64,000 nucleotides of DNA from Fibrella arboris (GTDB taxonomy: Bacteria > Bacteroidota > Bacteroidia > Cytophagales > Spirosomataceae), in assembly GCF_041321095.1 (NCBI RefSeq), contig NZ_JBGGWE010000006.1, positions 248,001-312,000 of the forward strand. The letters are read 5' to 3'. The notes beneath the pieces are model-generated. The model was not told where the DNA came from. It searched no databases and worked only from the letters and a program-made list of their open reading frames with translations. Of this stretch, positions 34,157 through 42,732 are shown piece by piece (positions within the stretch are counted from its first letter, which is position 1; each line of letters begins with the position of its first letter). The position numbers and the translations under genes were made by a program.

Positions 34157-35293
34157 TTAGAAACTGATTTGTTGTCCGTCTGTCACTTCCTGATAACCCT
34201 GCGTGATGAGTTGATCACCTGCGCTGAGGCCCTGCGTAATCTCGATCTGGCCACCGTAGCTCTGCCCTACCACTACTTTTTTGGCGCGGGCAATCTTCTT
34301 GTTACCCTCCGTAACGGCAACATACACGAGCTGGCCGTTCTCCGTATTCTGAATCAGGTTCTGATTGATCACGATGGCGTTCGACTTCGAGAAGTCATTG
34401 ACTTTAACCTGTGCCAGCATATTCGGTTTCAGCGCATTATCCGACGGCAGCGGAATTTCGATCGTAAATGTCCGGCTCAGTGGGTCAACCGAGGTCGATA
34501 CAAAACTGATCGGCGCGTTGATCTGCTTCTTGATGTCGGGGAAAATAACCTGCACGGCATCACCGCGTTTCACCGTGCCCGAGTAGGTATCCGCCACCTT
34601 GGCAACAACTTTCAGTCGCGACAGGTTAACCACCCGCACAATGCCCATACCCGGCGCCGCTACCTGCCCTACCTTTCCGATCACCTGATCAACCACGCCC
34701 GAAATAGGCGCTGTTACCGATGACTGGCCTAACTGTGCTTTAATCGTCGAGATCCGGCGTTCGAGCGATTCTTTGTTGCTCTTGGCCTGCAGGTATTGTA
34801 ATTCTGTACCGATCTGCTGTTTCCAGAGGTTGCTTTGCTTGTCGAAAACCGTGTTGGCCAGCGACAGTTGCGTCTGCACTTCCGCCAGCGATTCACGCAC
34901 GATCTGATCGTCGAGCTTAGCAATCAGCTGCCCCTGCTTCACCGGTGTTCCTTCCGATACATACATGGCCGTGATGACACCGCCTTGTCCTTTCGGGGTT
35001 ACCTGCACGTTGTTCTTTGCATCCACCGAGCCTTGTAGCTCTACGAAATGCCGGAACGTACCTGCCGTCAGTGGCGACACGGCCACCGCTTTTACCTTCG
35101 CTTCTTCGCGCTTTACCGGATCAAGCTTGGTCAGCTCCCCTTCCAGGCCTTTGATCTTCGCATTAAGGTCGGCCTGTTCGCCTTTCAGCTTGTCCAGTTC
35201 CGCCTTTTTCGTTTGCAGATCGCTTTTCTTTTCTCCGCAAGCCGCCAGTAACGTACCTAGCAGCAGTGTAGTAATGATGTATGTGTGCTTCAT
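34157..35293 (-). CDS. RND efflux periplasmic adaptor (membrane fusion protein)
   Basis: 378 aa lipoprotein: signal and lipobox LLGTLLAACGEKKSD (acylated Cys about residue 19). A predicted coiled coil follows immediately (KKAELDKLKGEQADLNAKI). Then the lipoyl/barrel-sandwich halves (VQVTPKGQGGVITAMYVSEG and VTAPISGVVDQVIGKVGQV), alpha-hairpin (RESLAEVQTQLSLANTVFD) and C-terminal beta-barrel and membrane-proximal domain. It bridges the RND permease and the outer-membrane factor. The early coiled coil before the first lipoyl half is an addition to the standard layout. Confidence 0.92.
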   Translation of the reverse strand: MKHTYIITTLLLGTLLAACGEKKSDLQTKKAELDKLKGEQADLNAKIKGLEGELTKLDPVKREEAKVKAVAVSPLTAGTFRHFVELQGSVDAKNNVQVTPKGQGGVITAMYVSEGTPVKQGQLIAKLDDQIVRESLAEVQTQLSLANTVFDKQSNLWKQQIGTELQYLQAKSNKESLERRISTIKAQLGQSSVTAPISGVVDQVIGKVGQVAAPGMGIVRVVNLSRLKVVAKVADTYSGTVKRGDAVQVIFPDIKKQINAPISFVSTSVDPLSRTFTIEIPLPSDNALKPNMLAQVKVNDFSKSNAIVINQNLIQNTENGQLVYVAVTEGNKKIARAKKVVVGQSYGGQIEITQGLSAGDQLITQGYQEVTDGQQISF

Positions 35294-35300
35294 AATTTTT

Positions 35301-35394
35301 GTGTTTACTGTTCACCGTTTGCTGTTTTCTGTTGCGTTGCTTGGGAACGTATTGTCGCCCAGCGGAGCAACAGTAAACGGCAAACTGTAAACAG
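35301..35394. repeat. Intercistronic heptad inverted repeat (OMF / adaptor gap)
   Basis: Left arm 35301-35340 consists of TTTACTG TTCACCG TTTGCTG TTTTCTG capped by TTGCGTTGC; the complement of the right arm (35362-35394) consists of TTTACAG TTTGCCG TTTACTG capped by TTGCTCCGC. The left arm thus has one unit more than the right. The loop contains AACGTATTG. It fills the gap between the outer-membrane factor and adaptor genes. Confidence 0.88.
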
Positions 35395-35404
35395 CCAACT
35401 CCTT

Positions 35405-37099
35405 TTATTGTCCTGTATACAGCCGACCCAGCGCTTTGTCCTGATCTACTTTCGAGATCAGGAAATCGTAGAGGGAGGCGAAATAATTGGTTTGCGCTTC
35501 GCGAAGCGACGTTTCGGCATTGAGTACCTCGATGTTCGAGCCAACCCCTTCCTTGTACTTGATCCGCGTGACGCGAACGATTTCGACGGCCAGATCACGG
35601 TTGCGTAGTTGGGTTTGCAACGTCTGAAAGCCATTGTTCAGCGTAATGCTCGATTGCCGGATTTGCAGGTCGATCGAGTTCTTCAGCAGTTCACCGCTGT
35701 TCTGGGCCTTTTGAAGCGTAATCCGCTTCTGGGCAATCTGGTATTTTTTCAGGAAACCATCGAAAATGGGAATCTGAAGGCTCAGGCCCGCCGTGGCAAA
35801 ATTCAGCCAGGGCGTAGTGACCATGTCGCCAATCCGATTCTTACCGTTGTTATACCCGTAGTTAACAAACGCCGAAGCTGTTGGCATATAACCTTTTTTC
35901 GACAACTCAATGTCTAGTTCGGCCAGCTTCAGCTGCGTTTGCAAGGTTGAATATTCGATCCGGCTCTGGTATTGGAACGTCGGGTCGGGCGCAATTAGCG
36001 ATTCCAGTTCGGCGAAGTCACGGTCCTGTAACTGCTCGCTCAGGGTGATTTCATCGTTCACCGTCAGGCCCATCTGGTATTTCAACAGCGCATAGCTCAA
36101 CTGAATCAGGTTCTCCACATTCTGCCGATCCGACCGCAGGTTGTTGGCCTGCACTTCGAGCCGCTGCACGTCGAGTCGCTCCACAAAACCCTGCTGGTTC
36201 GATGCCCGCGTATCGCGCAACAGCGTATCGAGCCGACCGATGTTCAGGTCAAGCAGTTTCGAGCGCTCGCGGGCGACCAGCACACCGTAATACGCTTTCG
36301 CTACCTGCTCGGCCACCGTTACTTTGGTTGCCTGGGTCGTGCGTTGCGCCAGCTCCCGGTACGTGGCAGCGGCACGCAGCCCTACATTCAAGCCTGCGCT
36401 ATACAGCAACTGATTCACCGCAACGGTACCATTGGCCGAGTAATTCACCCCGAACTGCACCGGCACAGCAGGCGCATCAGGCGATGCCTTCGGGTCAAAG
36501 AAGTTGGCCGGTAAAAAGGCGCGTTGGATGATGAGGTTATCGGTAAACGAGCCACTTCCACTCACCTGTGGTAACGCTGATGCCTTTATCTCGTGAATCC
36601 GCGCTTCAGCACTGATTGCGTCGAGCTGGCTGTTGCGTACGTTGATGTTCTGCTTGATGGCAAAATCGATGGCCTCCTGCAACGTGAAGGTTTGCCCGGT
36701 TCCCGCCTGATTCGATGGTTTCAATCCCGTTGGCGCCGGAGCCAGTCCCGAATTAAACGTTGACACGTTGCCGGGTTGCAGATTGACCGGTGTGGTTTGA
36801 ATCGCTGACTGGGCAGTTCCGGCTGGCGTAGCACCTGGTTGCGATGGCACTGCCTGCCCCGATGGTGTGATGGCACCCGTTGCAGCAGGCTGCTGAGCCC
36901 CCGGCTGTTGGCCACTGGCAGCAGCTCCGGTTGGTTGTTGTCCGACAGATGGTTGGGTAGGTACCGTTCCCGTTGGTGTACCGGCCGCCGGTACCTGTGC
37001 CAGCAATGTACCGGCCGGGCCAGGCACCATAGACGTACCCAGCCAGCCTACCGCCAGCATAAGGCGTCGCAGAGACCGTTTGTGTAAAGAAATGTTCAT
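35405..37099 (-). CDS. Outer-membrane efflux protein (TolC family)
   Basis: 564 aa from ATG 37099 (MNISLHKRSLRRLMLAVG); an open frame continues upstream but overlaps the TetR gene. After the signal peptide (cleavage near LLAQ) comes a stretch of about 100 residues very rich in Pro, Thr, Gln, Gly and Ala (e.g. GTPTGTVPTQPSVGQQPTG). The OEP domains then begin at TFTLQEAIDFAIKQN and repeat near LGLRAAATYRELAQ, ending with SLYDFLISKVDQDKALGRL. It forms the outer-membrane channel of the tripartite pump. The disordered N-terminal extension is not part of the standard fold. Confidence 0.92.
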   Translation of the reverse strand: MNISLHKRSLRRLMLAVGWLGTSMVPGPAGTLLAQVPAAGTPTGTVPTQPSVGQQPTGAAASGQQPGAQQPAATGAITPSGQAVPSQPGATPAGTAQSAIQTTPVNLQPGNVSTFNSGLAPAPTGLKPSNQAGTGQTFTLQEAIDFAIKQNINVRNSQLDAISAEARIHEIKASALPQVSGSGSFTDNLIIQRAFLPANFFDPKASPDAPAVPVQFGVNYSANGTVAVNQLLYSAGLNVGLRAAATYRELAQRTTQATKVTVAEQVAKAYYGVLVARERSKLLDLNIGRLDTLLRDTRASNQQGFVERLDVQRLEVQANNLRSDRQNVENLIQLSYALLKYQMGLTVNDEITLSEQLQDRDFAELESLIAPDPTFQYQSRIEYSTLQTQLKLAELDIELSKKGYMPTASAFVNYGYNNGKNRIGDMVTTPWLNFATAGLSLQIPIFDGFLKKYQIAQKRITLQKAQNSGELLKNSIDLQIRQSSITLNNGFQTLQTQLRNRDLAVEIVRVTRIKYKEGVGSNIEVLNAETSLREAQTNYFASLYDFLISKVDQDKALGRLYTGQ

Positions 37100-37124
37100 A
37101 GTAATGGAAGAATCAGATTGTACT

Positions 37125-37757
37125 CTAGTTAAAGCTATTGATGCGTTCATTGTAAGCCACAAAGCCAGACTCACTCAGTATGCCCCGGACGAAGTGGTGA
37201 AGTAGCTGTTCCTGCGTGGCGATCACGTCTTTCACGTCTTTGTTGTTCGGAAATATGCGGTCATCGAAACCCAACTGAACCAGCTCGACCCGTAGGCGGG
37301 CCATTGTATCCAGATTAATGTCGGCCCGGTAAAAACCCTGCTCCACGCCCCGTTTCAGATTGGCCTTGATGTCATTGATAATCCGCTTTTCCTTATGGTC
37401 AAGAAAAAAAGCCCAGGCTTTCGGGTAATAGCGCTGTACATCCATCAGCAGGCTTGGATTAATCGCATCGGCTTGCCGACGCATCATGTCAGAGACCAGC
37501 AGCATCTCGTCGATTGGGTTCATGTCCAGACGCATTACCCGGTCGCATTCCAGCATCTCGTGCTCGATATGATGCTTAACAGCCTGATAAACAATGTCTT
37601 CCTTATCAGAAAAATGCTGATAGATTGTTTTTTTGGATATTCCCAGTCGGCGGGCAATGTCATCCATTGTGATCGTGCGCACACCGTATTTCCAGAGCAG
37701 CTTAGCCGACTCAGCCAGTATTTTGTCTTTAATGGTTTCGTTTGCAGGTACGTTCAT
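37125..37757 (-). CDS. TetR family transcriptional regulator
   Basis: 210 aa. The N-terminal TetR helix-turn-helix is clear: ILAESAKLLWKYGVRTITMD then IARRLGISKKTIYQHFSDKE (about residues 30-55). The C-terminal domain is of the ligand-sensing helical type. It is the first gene of the efflux operon, 25 bases before the outer-membrane factor, so it most likely represses its own transcript and is relieved by a pump substrate. No operator palindrome stands out between 37758 and 37927. Confidence 0.92.
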   Translation of the reverse strand: MNVPANETIKDKILAESAKLLWKYGVRTITMDDIARRLGISKKTIYQHFSDKEDIVYQAVKHHIEHEMLECDRVMRLDMNPIDEMLLVSDMMRRQADAINPSLLMDVQRYYPKAWAFFLDHKEKRIINDIKANLKRGVEQGFYRADINLDTMARLRVELVQLGFDDRIFPNNKDVKDVIATQEQLLHHFVRGILSESGFVAYNERINSFN

Positions 37758-37927
37758 TGCAGCCGAAACCCGGGAAACTCGCAGAAAGTTTGAAGTTTCC
37801 TGAGTTTTTTCAAACTTCCTTATTCAGGTAAACTACGTCTGCGATTAGTACCAAATTCAGTCGTAACAAGGCTGGTCCTCTTGCCGGTACGTTGCCGGTT
37901 CTGGACCAGCGGCGGCGCAGCACAAAC

Positions 37928-37963
37928 GTAAAAAGGGGCCCCTGCTCAGGGCCCCCTTTTTAC
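37928..37963 (-). terminator. Terminator after the hypothetical gene at 37997
   Basis: GTAAAAAGGGGCCC (37928-37941) and GGGCCCCCTTTTTAC (37949-37963) form a long GC-rich stem flanked by A5/T5, usable in both directions. It separates the hypothetical gene from the TetR promoter. Confidence 0.88.
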
Positions 37964-37996
37964 ATATACGGTCTAAATGGCTGATTGCGTGCGTAA

Positions 37997-38695
37997 CTAC
38001 GCAGCCCGCGAACTAACTGGTTTCCGAAGCGTAGCTGGCCGAACACTGCGTGGGTTAGCCGCTTCCTCTACAGCTTCAGCCGTAACGGCACCCATGTGCT
38101 GCGCCCGTTTCAAAACGTAGTCGAACGGCAGGTTGAAGTAATTGGACACCTCGCTCCGAAACGAGTCCGGGAAGCGCGACAGCTTGATGCCGAAAAATTT
38201 CTTCATCTCCGACTCGGGCAGTAACGACGCCAAAGCCACTTTCTCGGCCTCGGTCAGCAGTTCACGCCGGTTCGGGTACAGGTATTCCAGGCCTATCGAT
38301 GCCGTCAGTATGTTCAGGAACAGATTCTTGTACATACCCGACAGTTCGGCCGGCAGGATAATCCATCCCTGCTCACGAAACTTGGCCGAGAATCCAGTAA
38401 GGCCCGGTGTGCCGCGCAGCTCACCGGCAATCAGATCGGTCGGAAAGCGCAGGCGGCCTTCGCCCGATGCCTGGTCTTCTTTCTGAAGTCGGTAAACCAC
38501 GGCTTCAACAGGGCTCTTCTGAAACAGCAAATCAGCGGGTAATACCTGCCGACTTTCCCACTGGTCAGTCATACGAACGAAGAGGGCTTCGTTCTGAGGA
38601 AGGTTATCGGCATTGCCCAGGCTGACGAGCATCTGGCGGAAGTTGGCCAGAAAATCAATCTGAAGCTGTGCAGGATGATATTTGGTACGTGCCAT
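37997..38695 (-). CDS. Conserved hypothetical protein
   Basis: 232 aa from ATG 38695 (MARTKYHPAQLQIDFLANF). A longer start at 38737 would translate through a hairpin with a U-run and is less likely. The chain is mainly helical; segments VALASLLPESEMKKFFGIKL and FRSEVSNYFNLPFDYVLKRA stand out. It vaguely recalls the helical second domain of ImmA/IrrE-type proteins, but there is no HEXXH zinc motif, so no protease call is made. It ends in a Ser/Arg/Ala-rich tail. Stand-alone gene with its own terminator. Confidence 0.75.
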   Translation of the reverse strand: MARTKYHPAQLQIDFLANFRQMLVSLGNADNLPQNEALFVRMTDQWESRQVLPADLLFQKSPVEAVVYRLQKEDQASGEGRLRFPTDLIAGELRGTPGLTGFSAKFREQGWIILPAELSGMYKNLFLNILTASIGLEYLYPNRRELLTEAEKVALASLLPESEMKKFFGIKLSRFPDSFRSEVSNYFNLPFDYVLKRAQHMGAVTAEAVEEAANPRSVRPATLRKPVSSRAA

Positions 38696-38701
38696 AAGCG
38701 C

Positions 38702-38735
38702 AAAAAAGCCGGCATTCACCCGCTGGGTGACCGGC
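38702..38735 (-). terminator. Attenuator-like hairpin just upstream of the 38695 start
   Basis: On the minus strand GCCGGTCACCC pairs with GGGTGAATGCCGGC (38708-38735; small internal loop), followed at once by six T (38707-38702) and then, six bases on, by the ATG at 38695. This is the form of a rho-independent terminator, but there is no gene upstream on that strand for it to end. It is best read as a leader attenuator for the hypothetical gene. Confidence 0.55.
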
Positions 38736-38737
38736 AT

Positions 38738-39112
38738 TCATCTGTGTTGTTAGTTTACTATAATAGTAGAGTAAATATAGCCCTTCCGTGGCACAATAAC
38801 AAGCAACAGCCCGCCCATTAACTACACTGGCTATCAGAAAAATAGGCTACGGTTGGGGCATAATACCAACGGGCTAGCCAGTAGATTACCCGCATCTGGT
38901 CATTGCTACGCTACCCGACCAAAGCAACCCCGATCGACAGCGAGCCAGTGCACATCCGGTAAAAGGACGTACCTGCGCCAAAAATCAAGTAGCTACCTTG
39001 TTTGCGTATGCATCGGGCAGTACTTTTACGCGGTCTTTCTGAGGCTACATTTTAGCCAAAACCAAAGACTTGTTTTGTTGTTTTTCAACTGTTTATCTCT
39101 GCCAATCAATCT
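38738..39112. other. Divergent non-coding region between 38695 gene and sdhC
   Basis: About 375 bases with no open frame. TTTACTATAATAGTAGAGTA near 38754 is an imperfect palindrome that could overlap the minus-strand promoter. One ACGTACCTG motif is at about 38978. No clear -33/-7 pair for sdhC was found. Confidence 0.45.
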
Positions 39113-39811
39113 ATGTCTTGGGTAACCCAAACGTTAGCCAGTTCGCTTGGCCGGAAAGTGATTATGTCACTAACGGGCCTGTTTCTGTGTACGTTTCTGA
39201 TTGTTCACGTTGCGGGCAATCTTCAGCTTTTTAAAGGTGATGAAGGCCGGGCCTTCAATGAGTATAGTTACTTCATGACCCATAACCCGGTGATCATGAC
39301 GGTTTCCTACCTGCTCTACACGTCGATTATCGTTCATGCCCTGATGGCCCTCATTCTGACGCGCCATAACCAGGCATCGCGCCCGGTGAAGTATGCTTAT
39401 GCCCGTCCGGAAGCCAACAGCCCCTGGTCATCGCGAAATATGGGTATTCTGGGTACCATTTTGCTCATCTTTATTGTTCTTCATATGCGGACGTTCTGGT
39501 ACGAGATGCACTTCGGCAGCGTACCGATGGCCGAGTATGATGGCAAAGAGTATAAAGATCTGTACAAGACTGTAGTGGCGGCATTTTCGCAGTGGTGGTA
39601 TGTGCTCATCTATGTATTATCTATGGTGGCCCTGGGCTTCCACCTTGTTCACGGGTTCAAAAGTGGTTTCCAGACCATTGGTCTACGTCATAAAAAGTAT
39701 ACCCCACTAATTGAGTTTTTGGGGGTTTATGGCTTCGGCATTCTTATTCCGGCGCTGTTTGCAGCCATGCCGGTATACATGTTCTTAAAACACGTAGGTA
39801 TAATCGGATAA
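39113..39811 (+). CDS. sdhC: Succinate dehydrogenase cytochrome b subunit
   Basis: 232 aa with five hydrophobic segments (GLFLCTFLIVHVAGNL, VSYLLYTSIIVHALMALIL, ILGTILLIFIVLHM, VLIYVLSMVALGFHLVHGF, FGILIPALFAAMPVYMF), the one-piece diheme b558 type used in Bacteroidota. Heme-ligand histidines are expected in HVAGN, HALMAL, LHMR and HLVHG. It anchors SdhA and SdhB to the inner membrane and passes electrons to or from menaquinone. First gene of sdhCAB, 25 bases before sdhA. Confidence 0.95.
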   Translation: MSWVTQTLASSLGRKVIMSLTGLFLCTFLIVHVAGNLQLFKGDEGRAFNEYSYFMTHNPVIMTVSYLLYTSIIVHALMALILTRHNQASRPVKYAYARPEANSPWSSRNMGILGTILLIFIVLHMRTFWYEMHFGSVPMAEYDGKEYKDLYKTVVAAFSQWWYVLIYVLSMVALGFHLVHGFKSGFQTIGLRHKKYTPLIEFLGVYGFGILIPALFAAMPVYMFLKHVGIIG

Positions 39812-39836
39812 GTAGCTTTCCTAACAACGATTGTCT

Positions 39837-41774
39837 ATGAACTTAGAGTCAAAAATTCCGGAAGGGCCGTTGGCCGAAAAATGGTCACGGCACAAGTTTG
39901 GGCTTAAGCTGGTCAACCCGGCTAACAAACGCAAATACGAGGTTATCGTGGTAGGAACTGGCCTGGCCGGTGCATCTGCCGCTGCGTCACTGGCCGAGTT
40001 AGGGTACAATGTGAAAGCGTTCTGTTTTCAGGACAGTCCACGCCGCGCCCACAGTATTGCCGCACAGGGTGGTATCAATGCCGCCAAGAACTATCAGAAC
40101 GACGGTGATTCAATCTTCCGCCTGTTCTACGATACCGTTAAAGGGGGTGACTACCGGGCTCGCGAGGGCAACGTGTATCGCCTGGCCGAGGTAAGCGTCA
40201 ATATCATTGATCAGTGCGTAGCCCAGGGCGTTCCTTTTGCCCGCGAGTACGGCGGGCTGCTGGCCAACCGGTCATTCGGTGGCGCGCAGGTATCGCGCAC
40301 CTTCTACGCACGGGGCCAAACCGGTCAGCAGCTGCTGTTAGGTGCCTATTCGGCGCTGAGTCGGCAGATTGCCAACGGGAAAGTGAAGATGTACCCCCGT
40401 ACCGAAATGCTCGACGTGGTCGTTCAGGATGGTAAAGCCCGTGGTATTGTCACACGTAATCTGGTAACGGGTAAAATCGAGTCGCATTCGGCCCACGCCG
40501 TATTGCTGTGTACGGGTGGTTACGGCAACGTATTCTACCTGAGCACCAACGCCATGAACTCGAACGTGACGGCAGCCTGGCGGGCACACAAGAAAGGAGC
40601 CCTGTTTGGTAACCCCTGCTTTACGCAGATTCACCCAACCTGTATTCCCGTTAAAGGCGATTACCAATCGAAGCTGACGCTGATGTCGGAATCGTTGCGG
40701 AACGATGGCCGTGTTTGGGTACCCAAAACGAAAGAGAACGCCGAGAAAATTCGGAAGGGTCAGCTGAAAGCAACCGACCTGAAAGAAGAAGACCGCGACT
40801 ACTTCCTGGAGCGTCGCTACCCGGCCTTCGGTAACCTGGTTCCCCGCGATGTGGCCTCACGCAATGCAAAAAACATGTGCGACGAAGGCCGCGGTGTTGC
40901 CTCGACTGGCCTGGCCGTTTACCTCGATTTCTCGGACGCCATCAAGCGCGACGGCAAGAAGACCATTGAAGCCAAGTACGGTAACCTGTTCGAGATGTAC
41001 GAAAAGATCGTCGACGACAACCCGTACGAAACGCCTATGATGATCTACCCGGCCGTTCACTACACGATGGGTGGCCTGTGGGTCGATTACAACCTGATGA
41101 CGACCATTCCCGGCCTGTATGCGCTGGGCGAAGCCAACTTCTCTGATCACGGCGCAAACCGCCTGGGTGCATCGGCACTGATGCAGGGGCTGGCCGATGG
41201 TTATTTCGTGATTCCCTACACGCTGGGCGATTACCTCGCTACGATCGGCCCTGCCGATAAAGTGCCGGTTGAGAACGCTGCGTTTAAGGAAGCCGAAGCA
41301 AACGTGAAGCACATGATCGATCGGTTCCTGACCATCAAAGGCGACAAGCCCGTTGATGCGTATCACAAGGCATTGGGTCACATCATGTGGGAGTATTGCG
41401 GTATGGCGCGTAACGCCGAAGGACTGACCAAAGCCAAAAAACTGATTCAGGAGCTGAAAGCCGATTTCTGGACGAATGTTCGGGTGATGGGCGAAAACGA
41501 AGAGATGAACCAGTCGCTTGAGCATGCCGGACGGGTGGCCGACTTCATTGAACTCGGCGAACTGATGGTCGATGATGCGCTGGCTCGTGAAGAATCATGC
41601 GGCGGTCACTTCCGCGAAGAGTACCAGACGCCAGATGGTGAAGCGCTCCGCGACGATGCCAATTTCGCATACGTATCTGCCTGGGAATACAAAGGCGATA
41701 ACAAGCCCGAAGTGCTTCACAAGGAAGAACTCGTCTTCGAGAACGTTAAACTCACCCAGCGTAGTTATAAATAA
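39837..41774 (+). CDS. sdhA: Succinate dehydrogenase / fumarate reductase flavoprotein subunit
   Basis: 645 aa from ATG 39837. Rossmann motif VVGTGLAGASAAASLAEL, the FAD-linking His in PRRAHSIAAQGGINAAKN, substrate-site segments FTQIHPTCIPVKG and FLERRYPAFGNLVPRD, HYTMGGLWVD and LYALGEANFSDHGANRLGA. It oxidises succinate to fumarate in the TCA cycle. The gap to sdhB (111 bases) is filled by a heptad inverted repeat, unlike the 25-base gap to sdhC. Confidence 0.97.
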   Translation: MNLESKIPEGPLAEKWSRHKFGLKLVNPANKRKYEVIVVGTGLAGASAAASLAELGYNVKAFCFQDSPRRAHSIAAQGGINAAKNYQNDGDSIFRLFYDTVKGGDYRAREGNVYRLAEVSVNIIDQCVAQGVPFAREYGGLLANRSFGGAQVSRTFYARGQTGQQLLLGAYSALSRQIANGKVKMYPRTEMLDVVVQDGKARGIVTRNLVTGKIESHSAHAVLLCTGGYGNVFYLSTNAMNSNVTAAWRAHKKGALFGNPCFTQIHPTCIPVKGDYQSKLTLMSESLRNDGRVWVPKTKENAEKIRKGQLKATDLKEEDRDYFLERRYPAFGNLVPRDVASRNAKNMCDEGRGVASTGLAVYLDFSDAIKRDGKKTIEAKYGNLFEMYEKIVDDNPYETPMMIYPAVHYTMGGLWVDYNLMTTIPGLYALGEANFSDHGANRLGASALMQGLADGYFVIPYTLGDYLATIGPADKVPVENAAFKEAEANVKHMIDRFLTIKGDKPVDAYHKALGHIMWEYCGMARNAEGLTKAKKLIQELKADFWTNVRVMGENEEMNQSLEHAGRVADFIELGELMVDDALAREESCGGHFREEYQTPDGEALRDDANFAYVSAWEYKGDNKPEVLHKEELVFENVKLTQRSYK

Positions 41775-41781
41775 GTTTTAA

Positions 41782-41869
41782 GTCTCAGGTTTCAAGTTTC
41801 AAGTGCTTTTCTGATCAACCAGTTGTTTATGAGCAGAGCACTTGAAACCTGAAACCTGAAACTTGAGAC
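41782..41869. repeat. Intercistronic heptad inverted repeat (sdhA / sdhB gap)
   Basis: Left arm 41782-41807 has the heptad TTTCAAG twice after GTCTCAGG and ends TGCT; the complement of the right arm (41837-41869) has TTTCAGG, TTTCAGG, TTTCAAG after GTCTCAAG and ends TGCT. The right arm is one 7-base unit longer. The loop is about 29 bases. A few further TTTCAGG-like bases (CCTGAAAC) extend beyond the right arm almost to the sdhB start. Confidence 0.9.
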
Positions 41870-41885
41870 CTGAAACTCTTTCAAA

Positions 41886-42638
41886 ATGAAAGTTAACCTC
41901 AAAGTCTGGAGACAGCGCAACGGGAACGCTCAGGGCAAACTCGTTGACTATCAACTCGACAACATATCACCTGATATGTCTTTTCTGGAAATGATCGACG
42001 TGCTGAACGGCGAACTAACCATGAAAGGCGAAGAAATCATTGCCTTCGACCACGACTGCCGCGAGGGTATCTGCGGTATGTGCTCGATGTATATTAACGG
42101 CCGGGCACATGGCCCGCAAACCGGAGCTACTACCTGTCAGCTGCACATGCGTTCGTTCAGCGATGGCGACACCATCGTGGTTGAACCCTGGCGGGCTCGC
42201 GCCTTCCCGGTGATCAAAGACGTGATGGTCGACCGGTCGGCCTTCGACCGCATCGTTCAGGCAGGTGGGTACGTGTCGGTCAACACCGGTTCGGCCCGCG
42301 ATGCCAACGAAACGCTGATTCCACGCCCCATTGCCGATGAAGCGATGGACGCGGCTCAGTGCATTGGTTGCGGCGCCTGCGTGGCTGCCTGCAAAAATGC
42401 ATCGGCCATGCTGTTCGTAGCGGCGAAAGTGTCGCACCTGGCAGTTCTTCCACAGGGTCAGGCTGAAGCCAGCCTACGGGCCGAGAAAATGGTGGCCCAG
42501 ATGGACGCCGAGGGTTTTGGTGCCTGCTCATTCACGGGTGCCTGTTCGGTAGAGTGTCCCAAAGAGATCTCGCTCGACCACATCGCCCGCCTGAACCGGG
42601 AGTACCTGGGTGCTAAAATTACGTCGCAAGCCGTTTAA
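41886..42638 (+). CDS. sdhB: Succinate dehydrogenase iron-sulfur subunit
   Basis: 250 aa. [2Fe-2S] ligands in CREGICGMCSM with the distal TTCQLHM; [4Fe-4S]/[3Fe-4S] ligands in CIGCGACVAACKNAS and FTGACSVECPKEISLDHIA. It wires electrons from SdhA to the membrane subunit. The start at 41886 (MKVNLKVWRQRNGN) follows directly on the heptad repeat. Followed by a terminator. Confidence 0.97.
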   Translation: MKVNLKVWRQRNGNAQGKLVDYQLDNISPDMSFLEMIDVLNGELTMKGEEIIAFDHDCREGICGMCSMYINGRAHGPQTGATTCQLHMRSFSDGDTIVVEPWRARAFPVIKDVMVDRSAFDRIVQAGGYVSVNTGSARDANETLIPRPIADEAMDAAQCIGCGACVAACKNASAMLFVAAKVSHLAVLPQGQAEASLRAEKMVAQMDAEGFGACSFTGACSVECPKEISLDHIARLNREYLGAKITSQAV

Positions 42639-42660
42639 GGCTTCAATCTGTACACTACCA

Positions 42661-42693
42661 AAAAATGCCCAATCAGCAATGGTTGGGCATTTT
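42661..42693 (+). terminator. Terminator of sdhCAB
   Basis: AAAAATGCCCAA (42661-42672) and TTGGGCATTTTT (42682-42693): a 12-bp stem with a T5 end, 22 bases after the sdhB stop. Its TGCCCA core recurs in the terminators at 53131 and 59061. Confidence 0.9.
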
Positions 42694-42732
42694 TGTTGGT
42701 GTACGTTGCTAGTCAAAATTTGCAATCTTGAC

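Noticed and set aside
37997..38695. ImmA/IrrE-type metallopeptidase
   Set aside because: Some helical similarity in the second half, but no HEXXH motif and no XRE-type partner gene.
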